DNA of 40,520 nt from Halothiobacillus sp. (lineage in GTDB: Bacteria; Pseudomonadota; Gammaproteobacteria; JAAZVP01). The position numbers were made by a program, and so were the translations under genes. This document shows positions 24,239 through 33,582 of the stretch, one piece after another. The notes under the pieces were generated by a model. The model did not search any database, was not told where the DNA came from, and saw only the letters and a list, made by a program, of their open reading frames with translations. Every line of letters starts with the position of its first letter. Positions within the stretch are counted from its first letter, which is position 1. The stretch is from the NCBI GenBank assembly GCA_018623495.1, contig JAAZVP010000022.1, forward strand, positions 1 through 40,520, written 5' to 3'.

Positions 24239-26188
24239 ATGAGGCACCGCAAGACACTCGTAACCGCCTGCTCCCTGTCCCTTGGCCTGGCTGCGGGCAC
24301 CGGCCATGCCGAGCAACTGGATACCGTGGAAGTCACCGACACCCCCCGCATCCAGGACCACCAGGCGCGGCTCGCCGGCGGCATCGACGGCTCACGACCC
24401 CTGACCCTGCCCGCGGCCAGCGCCACGCTGGTCGACCAGATCGACCGGGAGACCATCGAGCGCCTGCCGGTGACCAACAGCTTCGACCTGGTGGACTACG
24501 CCAACGGCGTCTTCTCCCAGTTCCAGGGCCGCAAGATCCCTTTCTTCGCCAATGTCCGGGGCGATCAGTCCCTGGGCATCATCGTCGACGGCGTCTACCT
24601 GCCCTCGCACATCGCCAGCCGGATACTGACCGACCTCCCGCTCTCGGCCATCGAGCGGGTGAGCGTGGTGCGTGATTCCACGGCCCTGAACCTGGGCCCG
24701 CTCACCGCCGACAACGGCGGCTTTCTGGTCATCGAGACCCGTCGACACGATGCCTTCGGCGCCGAGTTGCGGGCCGGGGCGGAGAACTTCGGCCGGGGCT
24801 TTGCCGACATCAACGTCGGCACCCGCAAGGGGGCTTTCGACGGCACCGCCACCCTCGCCGTGGACCACCGCGACGGCCGGGACGGCTGGAACCAGGGCTA
24901 TGCCAACCACGGGGCCTACCTGCGTGGCGGCTGGCAGGGCCGCGCCACCCGGGTCCAGGCCACCCTGTTCGTCGACGATAGCTCACGGGAGGTGCAGCGC
25001 AGCACGCCCGACAGCAACCCCCGGATCTACAACGCCCGCTGGGAGCAGGACCCCATCCGCAGCATCGTGGGCGGGCTGACCGTCCACCACCGCTGGTCGG
25101 ACCACCAGCAGACGGTCCTGCGCTACAGCCAGGCCTACAACCGCACCGATCTCGAGCAGCGCTCCTGGAGCGATCCGGATTTCTTCAACGTCGACAAGAC
25201 CCAGTACCGCTTCCGCAATCTCTCCGCGGTCCACACCATCACCGGCACGAATCGCTCGCTGCGCTTCGGCCTGTCCGAGAACCGCCACGTCACGCCCACC
25301 GGGATGCTCTACTACCACGGCTGGGAGAAGGACGAACAAGTGCTGGGCGGCTTCGTCCAGGGCGAGATGCGCATCGGGGACTGGCACCTCGACGCCGGCC
25401 TGCGCCGGGACAAGCACTACCATGACGTCGGCTACGAACAGGTGGGCCGGCAGCGCAGCCGCATCGAGGACGAGTCCGACCCGGCCCTCGACGCCCTGTC
25501 TCTCGGCGCGCGCCGCGACATCGGCGAGACCCGGACCGTCACCGCCCGGCTGCTCTACAGCGAGCAAAACCAGGACGACTTCGAGACCAGCTCCGGCGAA
25601 TCCCTGGACCAGGAACAGCGGCTCAACTACGAGCTCGGTTACCAGGCCCGCGTCTCCTCGCTGTTCGTCCCCCGGGCCACGATCTACTGGCACAACCTGA
25701 AAAACGCCCGATTTGTGGCCGACGTGCGGCCCGAGTACGACAACTCCGGCAACCTGATCGAATCCCACAACGTCTACGCCGCCTCCGACCGCAGTCTCTA
25801 CGGCACGGAGCTCCAGGTCCGCGGGGCCAGCGGCCGGCTCAGCTACACCGTCAACTACAGCTACGCCCGCTCGGACGACGACGATGCCGATGAGCGCACC
25901 CCGCATCACCGGGCCAGCGCCCACGGCACCTACGCGTTCGGCCAGTGGAGCGCCACCGTGGGCGGGCGCTACCTCGACGAGTTCCTCTCCGGCAACAAGG
26001 CCGGCATGGGCGAGGCCGGCGGCTTCACCGTGGTGGACGCCTCCCTGGACTATCGGATCCCCCGGGGCGACCGGGAGCACCACGTGACGGTCTACGGCCG
26101 CAACCTCGGCGACCGCGAGTACGAGTCCATGTACACCTTCGCCAACGAAGGTGCGGTGTACGGCATCCAGTACCGGCTGGCGTTGTGA
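24239..26188 (+). CDS. TonB-dependent outer-membrane receptor 1
   Basis: A 649-residue receptor. Signal peptide about MRHRKTLVTACSLSLGLAAG with cleavage near GHA-EQLD, then a TonB box (LDTVEVTDT). The plug domain follows to about residue 165 (DQIDRETIERLPVTNSFDLV, IIVDGVYLPS, IERVSVVRDSTAL). The remainder is a 22-strand barrel ending YGRNLGDREYESMYTF and a terminal aromatic-rich strand. It carries a scarce chelate across the outer membrane using TonB energy. It follows the permease and ATPase genes and precedes a binding protein by eleven bases, so these form one import route. Substrate unknown; molybdenum chelate inferred from context. Confidence 0.88.
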   Translation: MRHRKTLVTACSLSLGLAAGTGHAEQLDTVEVTDTPRIQDHQARLAGGIDGSRPLTLPAASATLVDQIDRETIERLPVTNSFDLVDYANGVFSQFQGRKIPFFANVRGDQSLGIIVDGVYLPSHIASRILTDLPLSAIERVSVVRDSTALNLGPLTADNGGFLVIETRRHDAFGAELRAGAENFGRGFADINVGTRKGAFDGTATLAVDHRDGRDGWNQGYANHGAYLRGGWQGRATRVQATLFVDDSSREVQRSTPDSNPRIYNARWEQDPIRSIVGGLTVHHRWSDHQQTVLRYSQAYNRTDLEQRSWSDPDFFNVDKTQYRFRNLSAVHTITGTNRSLRFGLSENRHVTPTGMLYYHGWEKDEQVLGGFVQGEMRIGDWHLDAGLRRDKHYHDVGYEQVGRQRSRIEDESDPALDALSLGARRDIGETRTVTARLLYSEQNQDDFETSSGESLDQEQRLNYELGYQARVSSLFVPRATIYWHNLKNARFVADVRPEYDNSGNLIESHNVYAASDRSLYGTELQVRGASGRLSYTVNYSYARSDDDDADERTPHHRASAHGTYAFGQWSATVGGRYLDEFLSGNKAGMGEAGGFTVVDASLDYRIPRGDREHHVTVYGRNLGDREYESMYTFANEGAVYGIQYRLAL

Positions 26189-26199
26189 GGAGGGCCGTC

Positions 26200-27222
26200 A
26201 TGATCCGCGGAGCGATTCTTGCCACGCTGCTTGCCTGGACGCTCACCGCCCAGGCCGGGCCTTGCCGGTCCGACGGCCCCGTGCCGGAGACGATCTACGG
26301 GGCCTCGCCGCCGGTGACCTACCTGCTGTATTCCCTGGCCCCGGAAAGGCTGGCGGGACTGAACTTCCCGCCCAATGCCCGGGAACGGCGCTTCCTGCAT
26401 CCCGCGGTACTGGACCTGCCCGTGATCGGCGGCTGGTTCGGCCAGGGGCGCACGCCCAACCTGGAGACCCTGCTGGATGTCGATCCGGGCCTGGTGGTCA
26501 CCTCCGCCCACCGCAAGGGCGACGGCCGGATCATCGACACCCTGGACCGCCTGGGACTGGCCACCTGCCAGCTCACCCTCGACCGGCTGGAGGACTACCC
26601 GGCGGCCTATCGCACCATGGGCGAGCGGCTGGGCCTGCCCGAGCGCGGCAAGGCCCTGGCCCGCTACGTGGAGGACGCGCTGGCCCGGGCCGAAACGGTG
26701 ACCGGGGCCATCCCCGCGGATGAACGGCCCACGGTCTATTACGCCGAGGGCCCCGACGGCCTGCAGACCGAGTGCCACCGCTCCTGGCACGCCATGCTGA
26801 TCCCCCGGGCGGGGGGCCTCAACCCGCACCGCTGCGGGCAGCGCTACGGCTTCGGCCGCGAGCGCATCCCCTTCGAGCAGCTGCTCACTTATGACCCCGA
26901 CGTGATCCTGGCCGGCAATCCCGCGCTGCTCGACCACATCGAGAACGATGCCCGCTGGCAGCACCTGCGCGCCGTCCGGGAAGGGCGGGTGTGGGTCATC
27001 CCCCAGGCCCCGTTCAACTGGTTCGACCGTCCGCCCTCGTTCATGCGCGTGCTCGGCCTGCAGTGGCTGCTCCATCGCCTCTACCCCGAACGGGCCGCAG
27101 GCGACCCGGTCGAGATCACCCGCGATTTCTACCGGCAGTTCCTGGGCGTGGACCTCGATGCGGCCACTGCCCGGGCCCTGATCGACGGACGACCCATTCA
27201 AAGGAAAAAAGAGGAGAAATGA
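26200..27222 (+). CDS. Class III (FhuD/TroA-like) periplasmic binding protein 1
   Basis: A 340-residue binding protein. Signal peptide MIRGAILATLLAWTLTAQA, mature start GPCRSDG. It shares with binding protein 2 (31501-32535) the blocks IGGWFGQGRTPNLETL, VYYAEGP.GL.T.CH.S.HA and NWFDRPPSFMR followed by GLQWL..LYPER, so the two are paralogues of one subfamily. The two-lobed fold with a single linking helix is typical of FecCD partners. The Cys/His in TECHRSWHA and the Cys in NPHRCG are possible ligand contacts. Start ATG at 26200 after GAGGAGGG. It should hand substrate to the FecCD permease. Confidence 0.85.
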   Translation: MIRGAILATLLAWTLTAQAGPCRSDGPVPETIYGASPPVTYLLYSLAPERLAGLNFPPNARERRFLHPAVLDLPVIGGWFGQGRTPNLETLLDVDPGLVVTSAHRKGDGRIIDTLDRLGLATCQLTLDRLEDYPAAYRTMGERLGLPERGKALARYVEDALARAETVTGAIPADERPTVYYAEGPDGLQTECHRSWHAMLIPRAGGLNPHRCGQRYGFGRERIPFEQLLTYDPDVILAGNPALLDHIENDARWQHLRAVREGRVWVIPQAPFNWFDRPPSFMRVLGLQWLLHRLYPERAAGDPVEITRDFYRQFLGVDLDAATARALIDGRPIQRKKEEK

Positions 27223-27224
27223 TC

Positions 27225-29186
27225 ATGAGAAAGACACCCCTGGCCATCGGCCTCCTGCTCGCCATCGGCGCCGCGCAGGCCGCCGACAGCGAGACCTTCG
27301 AACTGGGCGTGGTGGAGGTCAACAGCGAGGCTGTGGACCATCCCCAGACCACCGCCGTGGACGTGCTGGACCGCCGGCAGATGGAAAAGCACGAGCGCCA
27401 CGACGTGGCCCATGCCCTGGACATGCTCCCGGGCGTGACCCTCGACCAGAAGGGCAACCGCGGGGAATACACCGCGCTGGTACGCGGCTTCGACTCCCGC
27501 CAGGTGCCGGTCTTCATCGACGGCATCCCGGTCTACGTCCCCTACGACGGCAACGTGGACCTGGGCCGCTTCATGACCGGTAACCTCGCCGAGATCCGCG
27601 TCACCAAGGGGCTCTCCTCGGTGATCTACGGACCCAACGCCCTGGGCGGGACCATCGACCTGGTCAGCCGCCGTCCGCTGTCCGCGTTCGAGGCCAGCGG
27701 GGCAGTGGGCACCCGCTTTGATCGCGAGGGTGACCGGGCGGTCAACCACGGCCGGATCAACCTGGGCAGCAACCAGGGCAGCTGGTACGCCCAGGCCGGC
27801 GTCAGCTACCGCGACCGGGACCACTTCCGCGTCGCCGACGACTTCGATGCCGTCGACGGAGAGCGGGAGAACTCGGACCTCGAGGACCGCTCCGCCAGCC
27901 TCAAGCTCGCCTACACCCCCAACGCCACCGACGAGTACGCCCTGGCCTACTACAACCAGCAGGCGGAGAAGGGCCAGCCGCCCTACGTGGGGGAGGACCC
28001 CAAATTCAAGGTACGCCAGTGGCGCTGGCCGGAATGGGACAAGGAAGGGATCTACTTCATCTCGCACACGGCCCTGGGCGAGACCGGCTATGTGGAAAGC
28101 CGGCTCTACCATGACAAGTTCGACAACACCCTGATCGGCTACAAGGACGACACCTACACCGACTACCGGTGGCGCAGCGTCTACGACGACCACACCACCG
28201 GGGCCAGCCTGGAAGGCGGCTGGCAGGCCGGCCGCCATGCCATCCGCCTGGCCGGTCACTACAAACGCGACTACCACGAAGAAATCGATCCCGACGCCCC
28301 GGCCGACCCGCACCCGGAATACGAGGACGAGACCGTCTCCGTCGCAGCCGAGGACACGGTGACCTTCACCGAACGGCTCAAGGTCACCTTCGGGGCCAGC
28401 GTCGACCGCCAGGACACGGTTACCGCGAAAGACTTCGACAACGCCACCTTCGGCGAGCTGGAGACCGGCGCCGACGAGGCAGCCAACCTCCAGGCCCAGC
28501 TGCATTACGCCCTGGACCCCAATCACGACCTCTTCGCCGAAGCCGGCCAACGCACCCGCTTCGCCACCATCAAGGAGCGCTACTCGCGCAGTTTCGGCCG
28601 CAAGAAGCCCAATCCCGACCTGGAAGCCGAGACCGCCAACCACTTCGAGCTGGGCCTCGACGGCATGGATCCCGGCCGGCACCACTACCGGGTGGCCGTG
28701 TTCTACAGCGCCCTGGAGGATGCCATCGAGCGCGGCGCGACGGACGACCCGAACTACGAGTTCCAGCTGCAGAACGTGGGCGAGGCCGACCACTACGGCA
28801 TCGAGTTCTCCGGCGGCATGAACCTCGGTGCCCGGACCCGCCTGGCCGGCAACTACAGCTACGTGCGCAAGGACCTGGAAGGCGACCTGGTCGCCACCGA
28901 CATGCCCGAACACCAGGCCTTCGCCGAGATCGAGCACGACCTAGGGGACCGCTGGACGCTGATGGGCACCGCCGAGTACGCCAGCGAGCGCTACGCCTTC
29001 AGCTACACCGACGACGAACACGTCGCCGACGGCTACACCCTGCTGGGTCTCCAGGCCCGCTACCAGCGCAGCCAATGGGACCTCACCGCCGGCATCGACA
29101 ACCTGGCCGACGCGGACTACGCGCTCGAGGAAGGCTTCCCCGAGCCCGGCCGGACCTTCTACGTCACCGCCGGTTTCCGACTTTAA
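27225..29186 (+). CDS. TonB-dependent outer-membrane receptor 2
   Basis: A 653-residue receptor. Signal peptide MRKTPLAIGLLLAIGAAQA, then ADSETF and the TonB box region LGVVEVNSEAV. Plug motifs are DVLDRRQMEKHERHDVAHAL, LVRGFDSRQVPVFIDGIPVY and GLSSVIYGPNALGGTIDLVS; the barrel ends with IDNLADADYALEEGFPEPGR and a final Phe-rich strand. The start is taken as the ATG at 27225 with GAGGAG eight bases upstream; an ATG two codons earlier overlaps the previous stop but leaves only two bases to the ribosome binding site. The plug is of the classic type, with clear similarity to siderophore and vitamin receptors. Confidence 0.88.
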   Translation: MRKTPLAIGLLLAIGAAQAADSETFELGVVEVNSEAVDHPQTTAVDVLDRRQMEKHERHDVAHALDMLPGVTLDQKGNRGEYTALVRGFDSRQVPVFIDGIPVYVPYDGNVDLGRFMTGNLAEIRVTKGLSSVIYGPNALGGTIDLVSRRPLSAFEASGAVGTRFDREGDRAVNHGRINLGSNQGSWYAQAGVSYRDRDHFRVADDFDAVDGERENSDLEDRSASLKLAYTPNATDEYALAYYNQQAEKGQPPYVGEDPKFKVRQWRWPEWDKEGIYFISHTALGETGYVESRLYHDKFDNTLIGYKDDTYTDYRWRSVYDDHTTGASLEGGWQAGRHAIRLAGHYKRDYHEEIDPDAPADPHPEYEDETVSVAAEDTVTFTERLKVTFGASVDRQDTVTAKDFDNATFGELETGADEAANLQAQLHYALDPNHDLFAEAGQRTRFATIKERYSRSFGRKKPNPDLEAETANHFELGLDGMDPGRHHYRVAVFYSALEDAIERGATDDPNYEFQLQNVGEADHYGIEFSGGMNLGARTRLAGNYSYVRKDLEGDLVATDMPEHQAFAEIEHDLGDRWTLMGTAEYASERYAFSYTDDEHVADGYTLLGLQARYQRSQWDLTAGIDNLADADYALEEGFPEPGRTFYVTAGFRL

Positions 29187-29196
29187 GCCGGCCTGG

Positions 29197-29215
29197 CCCG
29201 GGCCTTCCGCCCGGG
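29197..29215. other. Hairpin between receptors 2 and 3
   Basis: CCCGGGC-CTTCC-GCCCGGG forms a 7-bp stem 10 bases after the receptor 2 stop. There is no T-run, so it is not a standard terminator; it may trim or stabilise the message between the two receptor genes. Confidence 0.4.
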
Positions 29216-29267
29216 TCCTGTACCTATCGGTATGTCTCAAGGGAATAACGAAAGAAAAGGGATCGAT

Positions 29268-31487
29268 ATGTTGAGAAAACGCAGCCGCCTCTTTTTCACG
29301 GGCGTGGCCCTGTGCGCCAGCCAGGCCGTGCTGGCCGAGGCCCTGGAGCCCATCACCGTGAACGGCCACGCCCCCACGGCCAACGGGGTGACCGCCGCCG
29401 AGTCGCCCGTGGGCACCCGGGAGGACGTCTCCCGCGAGTCCATCGCCATCCAGGGCGGCGCCGAGCAGACCAGCCACTACAAGGCCATCCGCATGGTGCC
29501 GGGGGTGGACGTCACCTCGCCCGATCCCTTCGGCATGGAGTCCACGCTGCGCATCCGTGGCAAGAACCACTCCAACCACGGCCGTACCGGCGAGACCGTG
29601 GAAGGCCTGCCGATCAAGGGCATCGGCCCGGGACTGGGGATCATCGTGGACCTGGAGAACACCCAGGGCATCGGCGTGACCAAGGGGCCGGTCCCCGCCG
29701 ACGAGGGCTTCGGCTTCGGCAACGACGTGGGCATGGTCGACCTGCGCCTGCGCCGGCCCGCCGAGCGCTTCGGCGGCACCGCCAAGCAGGCCCTGGGCAT
29801 TGATGACTTCACCCGCACCTTCGTTCGCATGGACAGTGGCCGGATGGGGGATGTCGGCCAGGCCTTCGTCTCCGGCTCCTACACCGAGGCAGACAAGTGG
29901 AAGGGCGAGGGCGGCTCCCCGGACGGGCGCAAGAACCTGGCCTTCGGCCTGACCGGCACCCCCGAGCAACCCGTGGACTGGGAGATCTTCGGCCTCTACA
30001 ACGACCTGGAAAAACACGAGTACCGGGGACTGACCTATCCCCAGATCCAGGATCTCGGGGACAACATCGACTTCGACTACAACGACGAACTCACCGGCGA
30101 TCCGGCGAAGGACGTCAACTACTACGACTACAACCGCGAGGAGTTGGAGGCCTGGACCCTGATGGGCCGGCTCACGGCGCCGGTGGGCGATCAGTCCGAC
30201 ATCACCATCAAGCCGTACTTCTCCCGCGAGGAGGGCTTCCGGCTGTTCGGCAACGGCACCAAGGTGATCCGCTGGCTGATCGAGCATGACACCTATGGCG
30301 CAACGGCGCAGTGGCGCCGGGAGATCGAGAACGGTGAGGTGAAGGTCGGCTACTGGTACGGCGAGCACGAGCCGCCGGGACCGCCCACGGCCATGAAGGC
30401 CCTGAATACCGGCGACCTCTCCTTCGCCAAGTGGGCCCGGCTGGAGAAGGCCACCAACCACGAGTTCCACAGCCCGTTCGTCAGCTTCGACAAGCAGCTG
30501 GGCCGGACGCGTGTGGCCGGCGGGCTAAAGTATCTACGCATGACCTCGCCGGATGTGCGCATCTACGACACCCAGGGCCTGACCGACGCCAGCTACGACG
30601 ACGTCTTCGCCCAGGACCCGGCGGTCACCCTGCACCTGGAGGACCAGACCCACGAGCTCTGGCTGCCCAACCTGGGGATCACCCACCCGCTCTCCGACAA
30701 ACTGTTGCTGCGGGCGAGCTACGGGCGCAACTACTACACGCCCAACTACTCCTTCGGCGGCCAGGTGCTGGCCATGCAGAAGAAACTGTCGGATGAACAG
30801 CTCAATGCCCTCTGGCTGGACCTGGAGCCCGAGATCTCCGACAACATCGACGTCGGCCTGACCTACACCTGGGACCGCGGCTTCGTCGCCCCCACGCTGT
30901 TCGTCTCCGAGGTGGAGAACAAGGGCGGCAACCTGTTCGATCCCGATCTCGGCCTGGAACATCACCAGAACAACGGCGAGGCCCGTTCCTACGGGCTCGA
31001 ACTGGCCGCCGGGTATGAGCTCACACCCAGCCTCACCGCCAATGCCGCCCTGACCTACAACCGCTACGAGTTCACCGAGGACCTGGCCGGTGCCGGCGGC
31101 ACGCCCATCGAGGCCGAGGGCGAGCAGATCCCCAACGTGCCGGAATTCATGGCCAACGTCTCCGCCGACTGGCGCACCCTCGGCTTCACCGTGACCCCGG
31201 TTGTCCGCTACGTGGGCAAGCGCTACAGCGACGTGGAGAACGAGCAAAGCGTCTCGGACCACACCCTGGTGGATCTGACCGTCACCCGGCAGATGCCCGT
31301 GGGGGCGGACCGCCTGCTGACCCTCCAGGCCTCGGTGACCAACCTGTTCGACGAACAGTACATCGCCATCATCGACGCCCCGGACGCCGCCTCGCCCACC
31401 CAGACCGGTGCCGGCAGCGTAGGCAGCACCCGCTATCAGCCGGGCGCACCGCGGGCCTTCTTCGTCACCGCCCAGATCGACTTCTGA
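29268..31487 (+). CDS. TonB-dependent outer-membrane receptor 3
   Basis: A 739-residue receptor, the largest of the three. Signal peptide MLRKRSRLFFTGVALCASQA with cleavage near LAEALEP, TonB box LEPITVNGH, plug with MVPGVDVTSPDPFGMESTLR followed by IRGKNHSNHG and GVTKGPVPADEGFGFGNDVG. The barrel ends LQASVTNLFDEQYIAI and finishes FFVTAQIDF. It belongs to a different subgroup from receptors 1 and 2. ATG at 29268 has AAAGG seven bases upstream; a start 12 codons earlier lacks a signal-like beginning. Binding protein 2 follows after 13 bases, pairing this receptor with it. Confidence 0.87.
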   Translation: MLRKRSRLFFTGVALCASQAVLAEALEPITVNGHAPTANGVTAAESPVGTREDVSRESIAIQGGAEQTSHYKAIRMVPGVDVTSPDPFGMESTLRIRGKNHSNHGRTGETVEGLPIKGIGPGLGIIVDLENTQGIGVTKGPVPADEGFGFGNDVGMVDLRLRRPAERFGGTAKQALGIDDFTRTFVRMDSGRMGDVGQAFVSGSYTEADKWKGEGGSPDGRKNLAFGLTGTPEQPVDWEIFGLYNDLEKHEYRGLTYPQIQDLGDNIDFDYNDELTGDPAKDVNYYDYNREELEAWTLMGRLTAPVGDQSDITIKPYFSREEGFRLFGNGTKVIRWLIEHDTYGATAQWRREIENGEVKVGYWYGEHEPPGPPTAMKALNTGDLSFAKWARLEKATNHEFHSPFVSFDKQLGRTRVAGGLKYLRMTSPDVRIYDTQGLTDASYDDVFAQDPAVTLHLEDQTHELWLPNLGITHPLSDKLLLRASYGRNYYTPNYSFGGQVLAMQKKLSDEQLNALWLDLEPEISDNIDVGLTYTWDRGFVAPTLFVSEVENKGGNLFDPDLGLEHHQNNGEARSYGLELAAGYELTPSLTANAALTYNRYEFTEDLAGAGGTPIEAEGEQIPNVPEFMANVSADWRTLGFTVTPVVRYVGKRYSDVENEQSVSDHTLVDLTVTRQMPVGADRLLTLQASVTNLFDEQYIAIIDAPDAASPTQTGAGSVGSTRYQPGAPRAFFVTAQIDF

Positions 31488-31500
31488 ACAGGAGCCAGAC

Positions 31501-32535
31501 ATGACCATGAAACGAATCATGAAGGGCGGTCTTCTGGCCTCCCTGCTGGCCACGATCCCCGCGGGGGCCGCCGGACCGGATGACGCGGGCAGCGTCTACG
31601 GCTCCTCGCCTCCCGCCGCGATGCTGGTCTATGCCCTCGATCCCGAGTTGCTGGCGGGGACAGTCTATCCCCTCGCGGGCCGGGAGCGACCCTACGTCGA
31701 TCCCCGGATGGCCGAACTCCCCCGCATCGGGGGCTGGTTCGGCCAGGGTCGCACCCCCAACCTGGAGACCCTGATGAGCGTCGAACCCGAGCTGGTGGTG
31801 GCCTGGGACAACCCGGTCTTCGTCGAGCGGATGGGGGATACCGTGGACATCCTCGGCCATGAACTGCTGACCCTGCCCCTGGGCACCGTCACCCAACTGC
31901 CCGATAGCCTGCGCCGACTGGGTCGGGCCGTGGACCGGGAGGAGCGGGCCGAGACCCTGGCCCGATACGCCGAGGACAAGCTTGCCGAGGTCCGGGCCGT
32001 ACGGGAATCCATCCCCGAGGACGAGCGCCTGCGGGTCTACTACGCCGAAGGCCCGGGCGGGCTGAAAACCGATTGCCACCAGTCCTTCCACGCCGAGCTC
32101 GTCGAGCTGGCCGGCGGCTACAACGTCCATCGTTGCCAGCAGCAGACCATCTTCGGCCGCCAGGGCGTGGACCTGGAACAGGTGCTGACCTATGACCCGG
32201 ACGTGGTCCTCGCCTTCAGCCGGAAATTCCACCGGCGCGTCACCGAGGGCGACACGGCCTGGGCCATGGTCCGCGCGGTGGACGAGGGCCGGGTGTACTT
32301 CATCCCCCGCACCCCCTTCTCCTGGTTCGACCGACCGCCGTCCTTCATGCGCCTGATCGGCCTGCAGTGGCTGACCCATACCCTCTATCCCGAGCGCTAC
32401 CCCATCGACCTGGAGGCCGAGGTGCGCGAGTTCTACCGCCTGTTCCTGGACGTGGAGCTCTCCGACGAGGACCTGGCCGGCATCCTCGCCGGAACCAGCG
32501 CCCAGCCCCTGCCGATGCACCGGCGAGCGCCATGA
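31501..32535 (+). CDS. Class III periplasmic binding protein 2
   Basis: A 344-residue paralogue of binding protein 1, with the same blocks IGGWFGQGRTPNLETL, VYYAEGPGGLKTDCHQSFHA and SWFDRPPSFMRLIGLQWL. Signal peptide MTMKRIMKGGLLASLLATIP, with AGAAGPDD at the cleavage region. Conserved Cys and His in TDCHQSFHAE and the Cys in NVHRCQQQ match those of protein 1 and may contact ligand. The ATG at 31501 has AGGAG upstream. Its stop overlaps the start of binding protein 3 (ATGA). Having two similar binding proteins each beside a different receptor suggests that each recognises a variant of one chelate. Confidence 0.85.
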   Translation: MTMKRIMKGGLLASLLATIPAGAAGPDDAGSVYGSSPPAAMLVYALDPELLAGTVYPLAGRERPYVDPRMAELPRIGGWFGQGRTPNLETLMSVEPELVVAWDNPVFVERMGDTVDILGHELLTLPLGTVTQLPDSLRRLGRAVDREERAETLARYAEDKLAEVRAVRESIPEDERLRVYYAEGPGGLKTDCHQSFHAELVELAGGYNVHRCQQQTIFGRQGVDLEQVLTYDPDVVLAFSRKFHRRVTEGDTAWAMVRAVDEGRVYFIPRTPFSWFDRPPSFMRLIGLQWLTHTLYPERYPIDLEAEVREFYRLFLDVELSDEDLAGILAGTSAQPLPMHRRAP

Positions 32536-33569
32536 TCGACCGAGGACGCCGACAGGCCCTGATGACGCTCCTCGCTCTGGCCGTCACCGGGCCGACTCAC
32601 GCCTCGGGGGGACGGGTCATTACCGACATGGCCGGCCGCCGGGTCCGGCTGCCCATCCGCCCCCGGCGCATCGCCACGGTGGGCGGCGTGCCGGCGATGA
32701 ACAGCTTCCTGTTCGCTCTTGGCGCCGGGGAGGCCATCGTCAACGGGCTGCCCAATTTCGCCCGCAAGCCCCAGTGGCGAATGCAGACGGTCCTGGCGCC
32801 GCATCTCGCCAAGCAGCCGGCCACCCAGGGCGCCCACGCCGTGCCCCAAGTGGAGACGCTGCTGCAGCTCCGCCCGGAGGTGGTGTTCACCATGATGCCC
32901 CAGCATCTGCCGTTGCTGGAGCGGGCCGGGCTGCCGGCGGTCTATCTCTCCTGGAAGGAGGCCGAGGCCGAACCGGCCACCAGCATCCGGCACACCATGC
33001 ACCTGATGGGGGAATGCCTGGGACGGGAGGAACAGGCCGCGGCCTATCGGGACTGGTTCGATACCGTGCTCGATAGCGTCACCGAGCGGGTCGACGGGCT
33101 GCCCGATTCGGTCCGGCCCCGGGTGCTGTTCTGTCACCTGCGCACGTTTTCCCAGCAGTTTCGCATCGTCAACGACTGGATCGCTGCCGCCGGCGGGCTG
33201 AGCGTCACCCGGGACCTTCCCCATGACAACGATCACCTGTCGCTGTCGCTGGAGCAGGTCCTGGCCTGGGACCCCGAAGTCCTGCTGCTCTGGAGCCCGG
33301 CCGATCGCGAGCGTCTGGAAAACGACCCGCGGCTGCGGCATCTGCGCGCGGTCCGTGAGGGCCGGGTGCATGTAGCGCCCAGTGGCGCCCATCCCTGGGC
33401 CTCGTGGACCGCCGAGCATCCGCTGATGGTGCGCTGGGCCGCCCAGCATTTCTTCCCCGACCGTTTCTCTCAAGAGGAACTGAGACGAACCGTGCGCGAT
33501 TTCTACACGCACTTCTACCAACACCCCATGGATGTGCGGGCCGTGCAGCGGCTGCTCACGCCCGCCTGA
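32532..33569 (+). CDS. Class III periplasmic binding protein 3, divergent, possible Tat substrate
   Basis: A 345-residue binding protein of the same broad fold but a different subfamily: VITDMAGRRVRLPIRPRRIA is the usual start of FecB/BtuF-type proteins, followed by PQVETLLQLRPEVVFTM and LSLSLEQVLAWDPEVLLLWS with a C-terminal RFSQEELRRTVRDFYTHFY. The leader MIDRGRRQALMTLLALAVTG has consecutive arginines before a hydrophobic stretch, which suggests Tat rather than Sec export. It lacks the GGWFGQGRTPNLETL block of proteins 1 and 2. Translationally coupled to protein 2 and followed by the globin genes. Confidence 0.83.
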   Translation: MIDRGRRQALMTLLALAVTGPTHASGGRVITDMAGRRVRLPIRPRRIATVGGVPAMNSFLFALGAGEAIVNGLPNFARKPQWRMQTVLAPHLAKQPATQGAHAVPQVETLLQLRPEVVFTMMPQHLPLLERAGLPAVYLSWKEAEAEPATSIRHTMHLMGECLGREEQAAAYRDWFDTVLDSVTERVDGLPDSVRPRVLFCHLRTFSQQFRIVNDWIAAAGGLSVTRDLPHDNDHLSLSLEQVLAWDPEVLLLWSPADRERLENDPRLRHLRAVREGRVHVAPSGAHPWASWTAEHPLMVRWAAQHFFPDRFSQEELRRTVRDFYTHFYQHPMDVRAVQRLLTPA

Positions 33570-33582
33570 CAAGGAGATCCTC

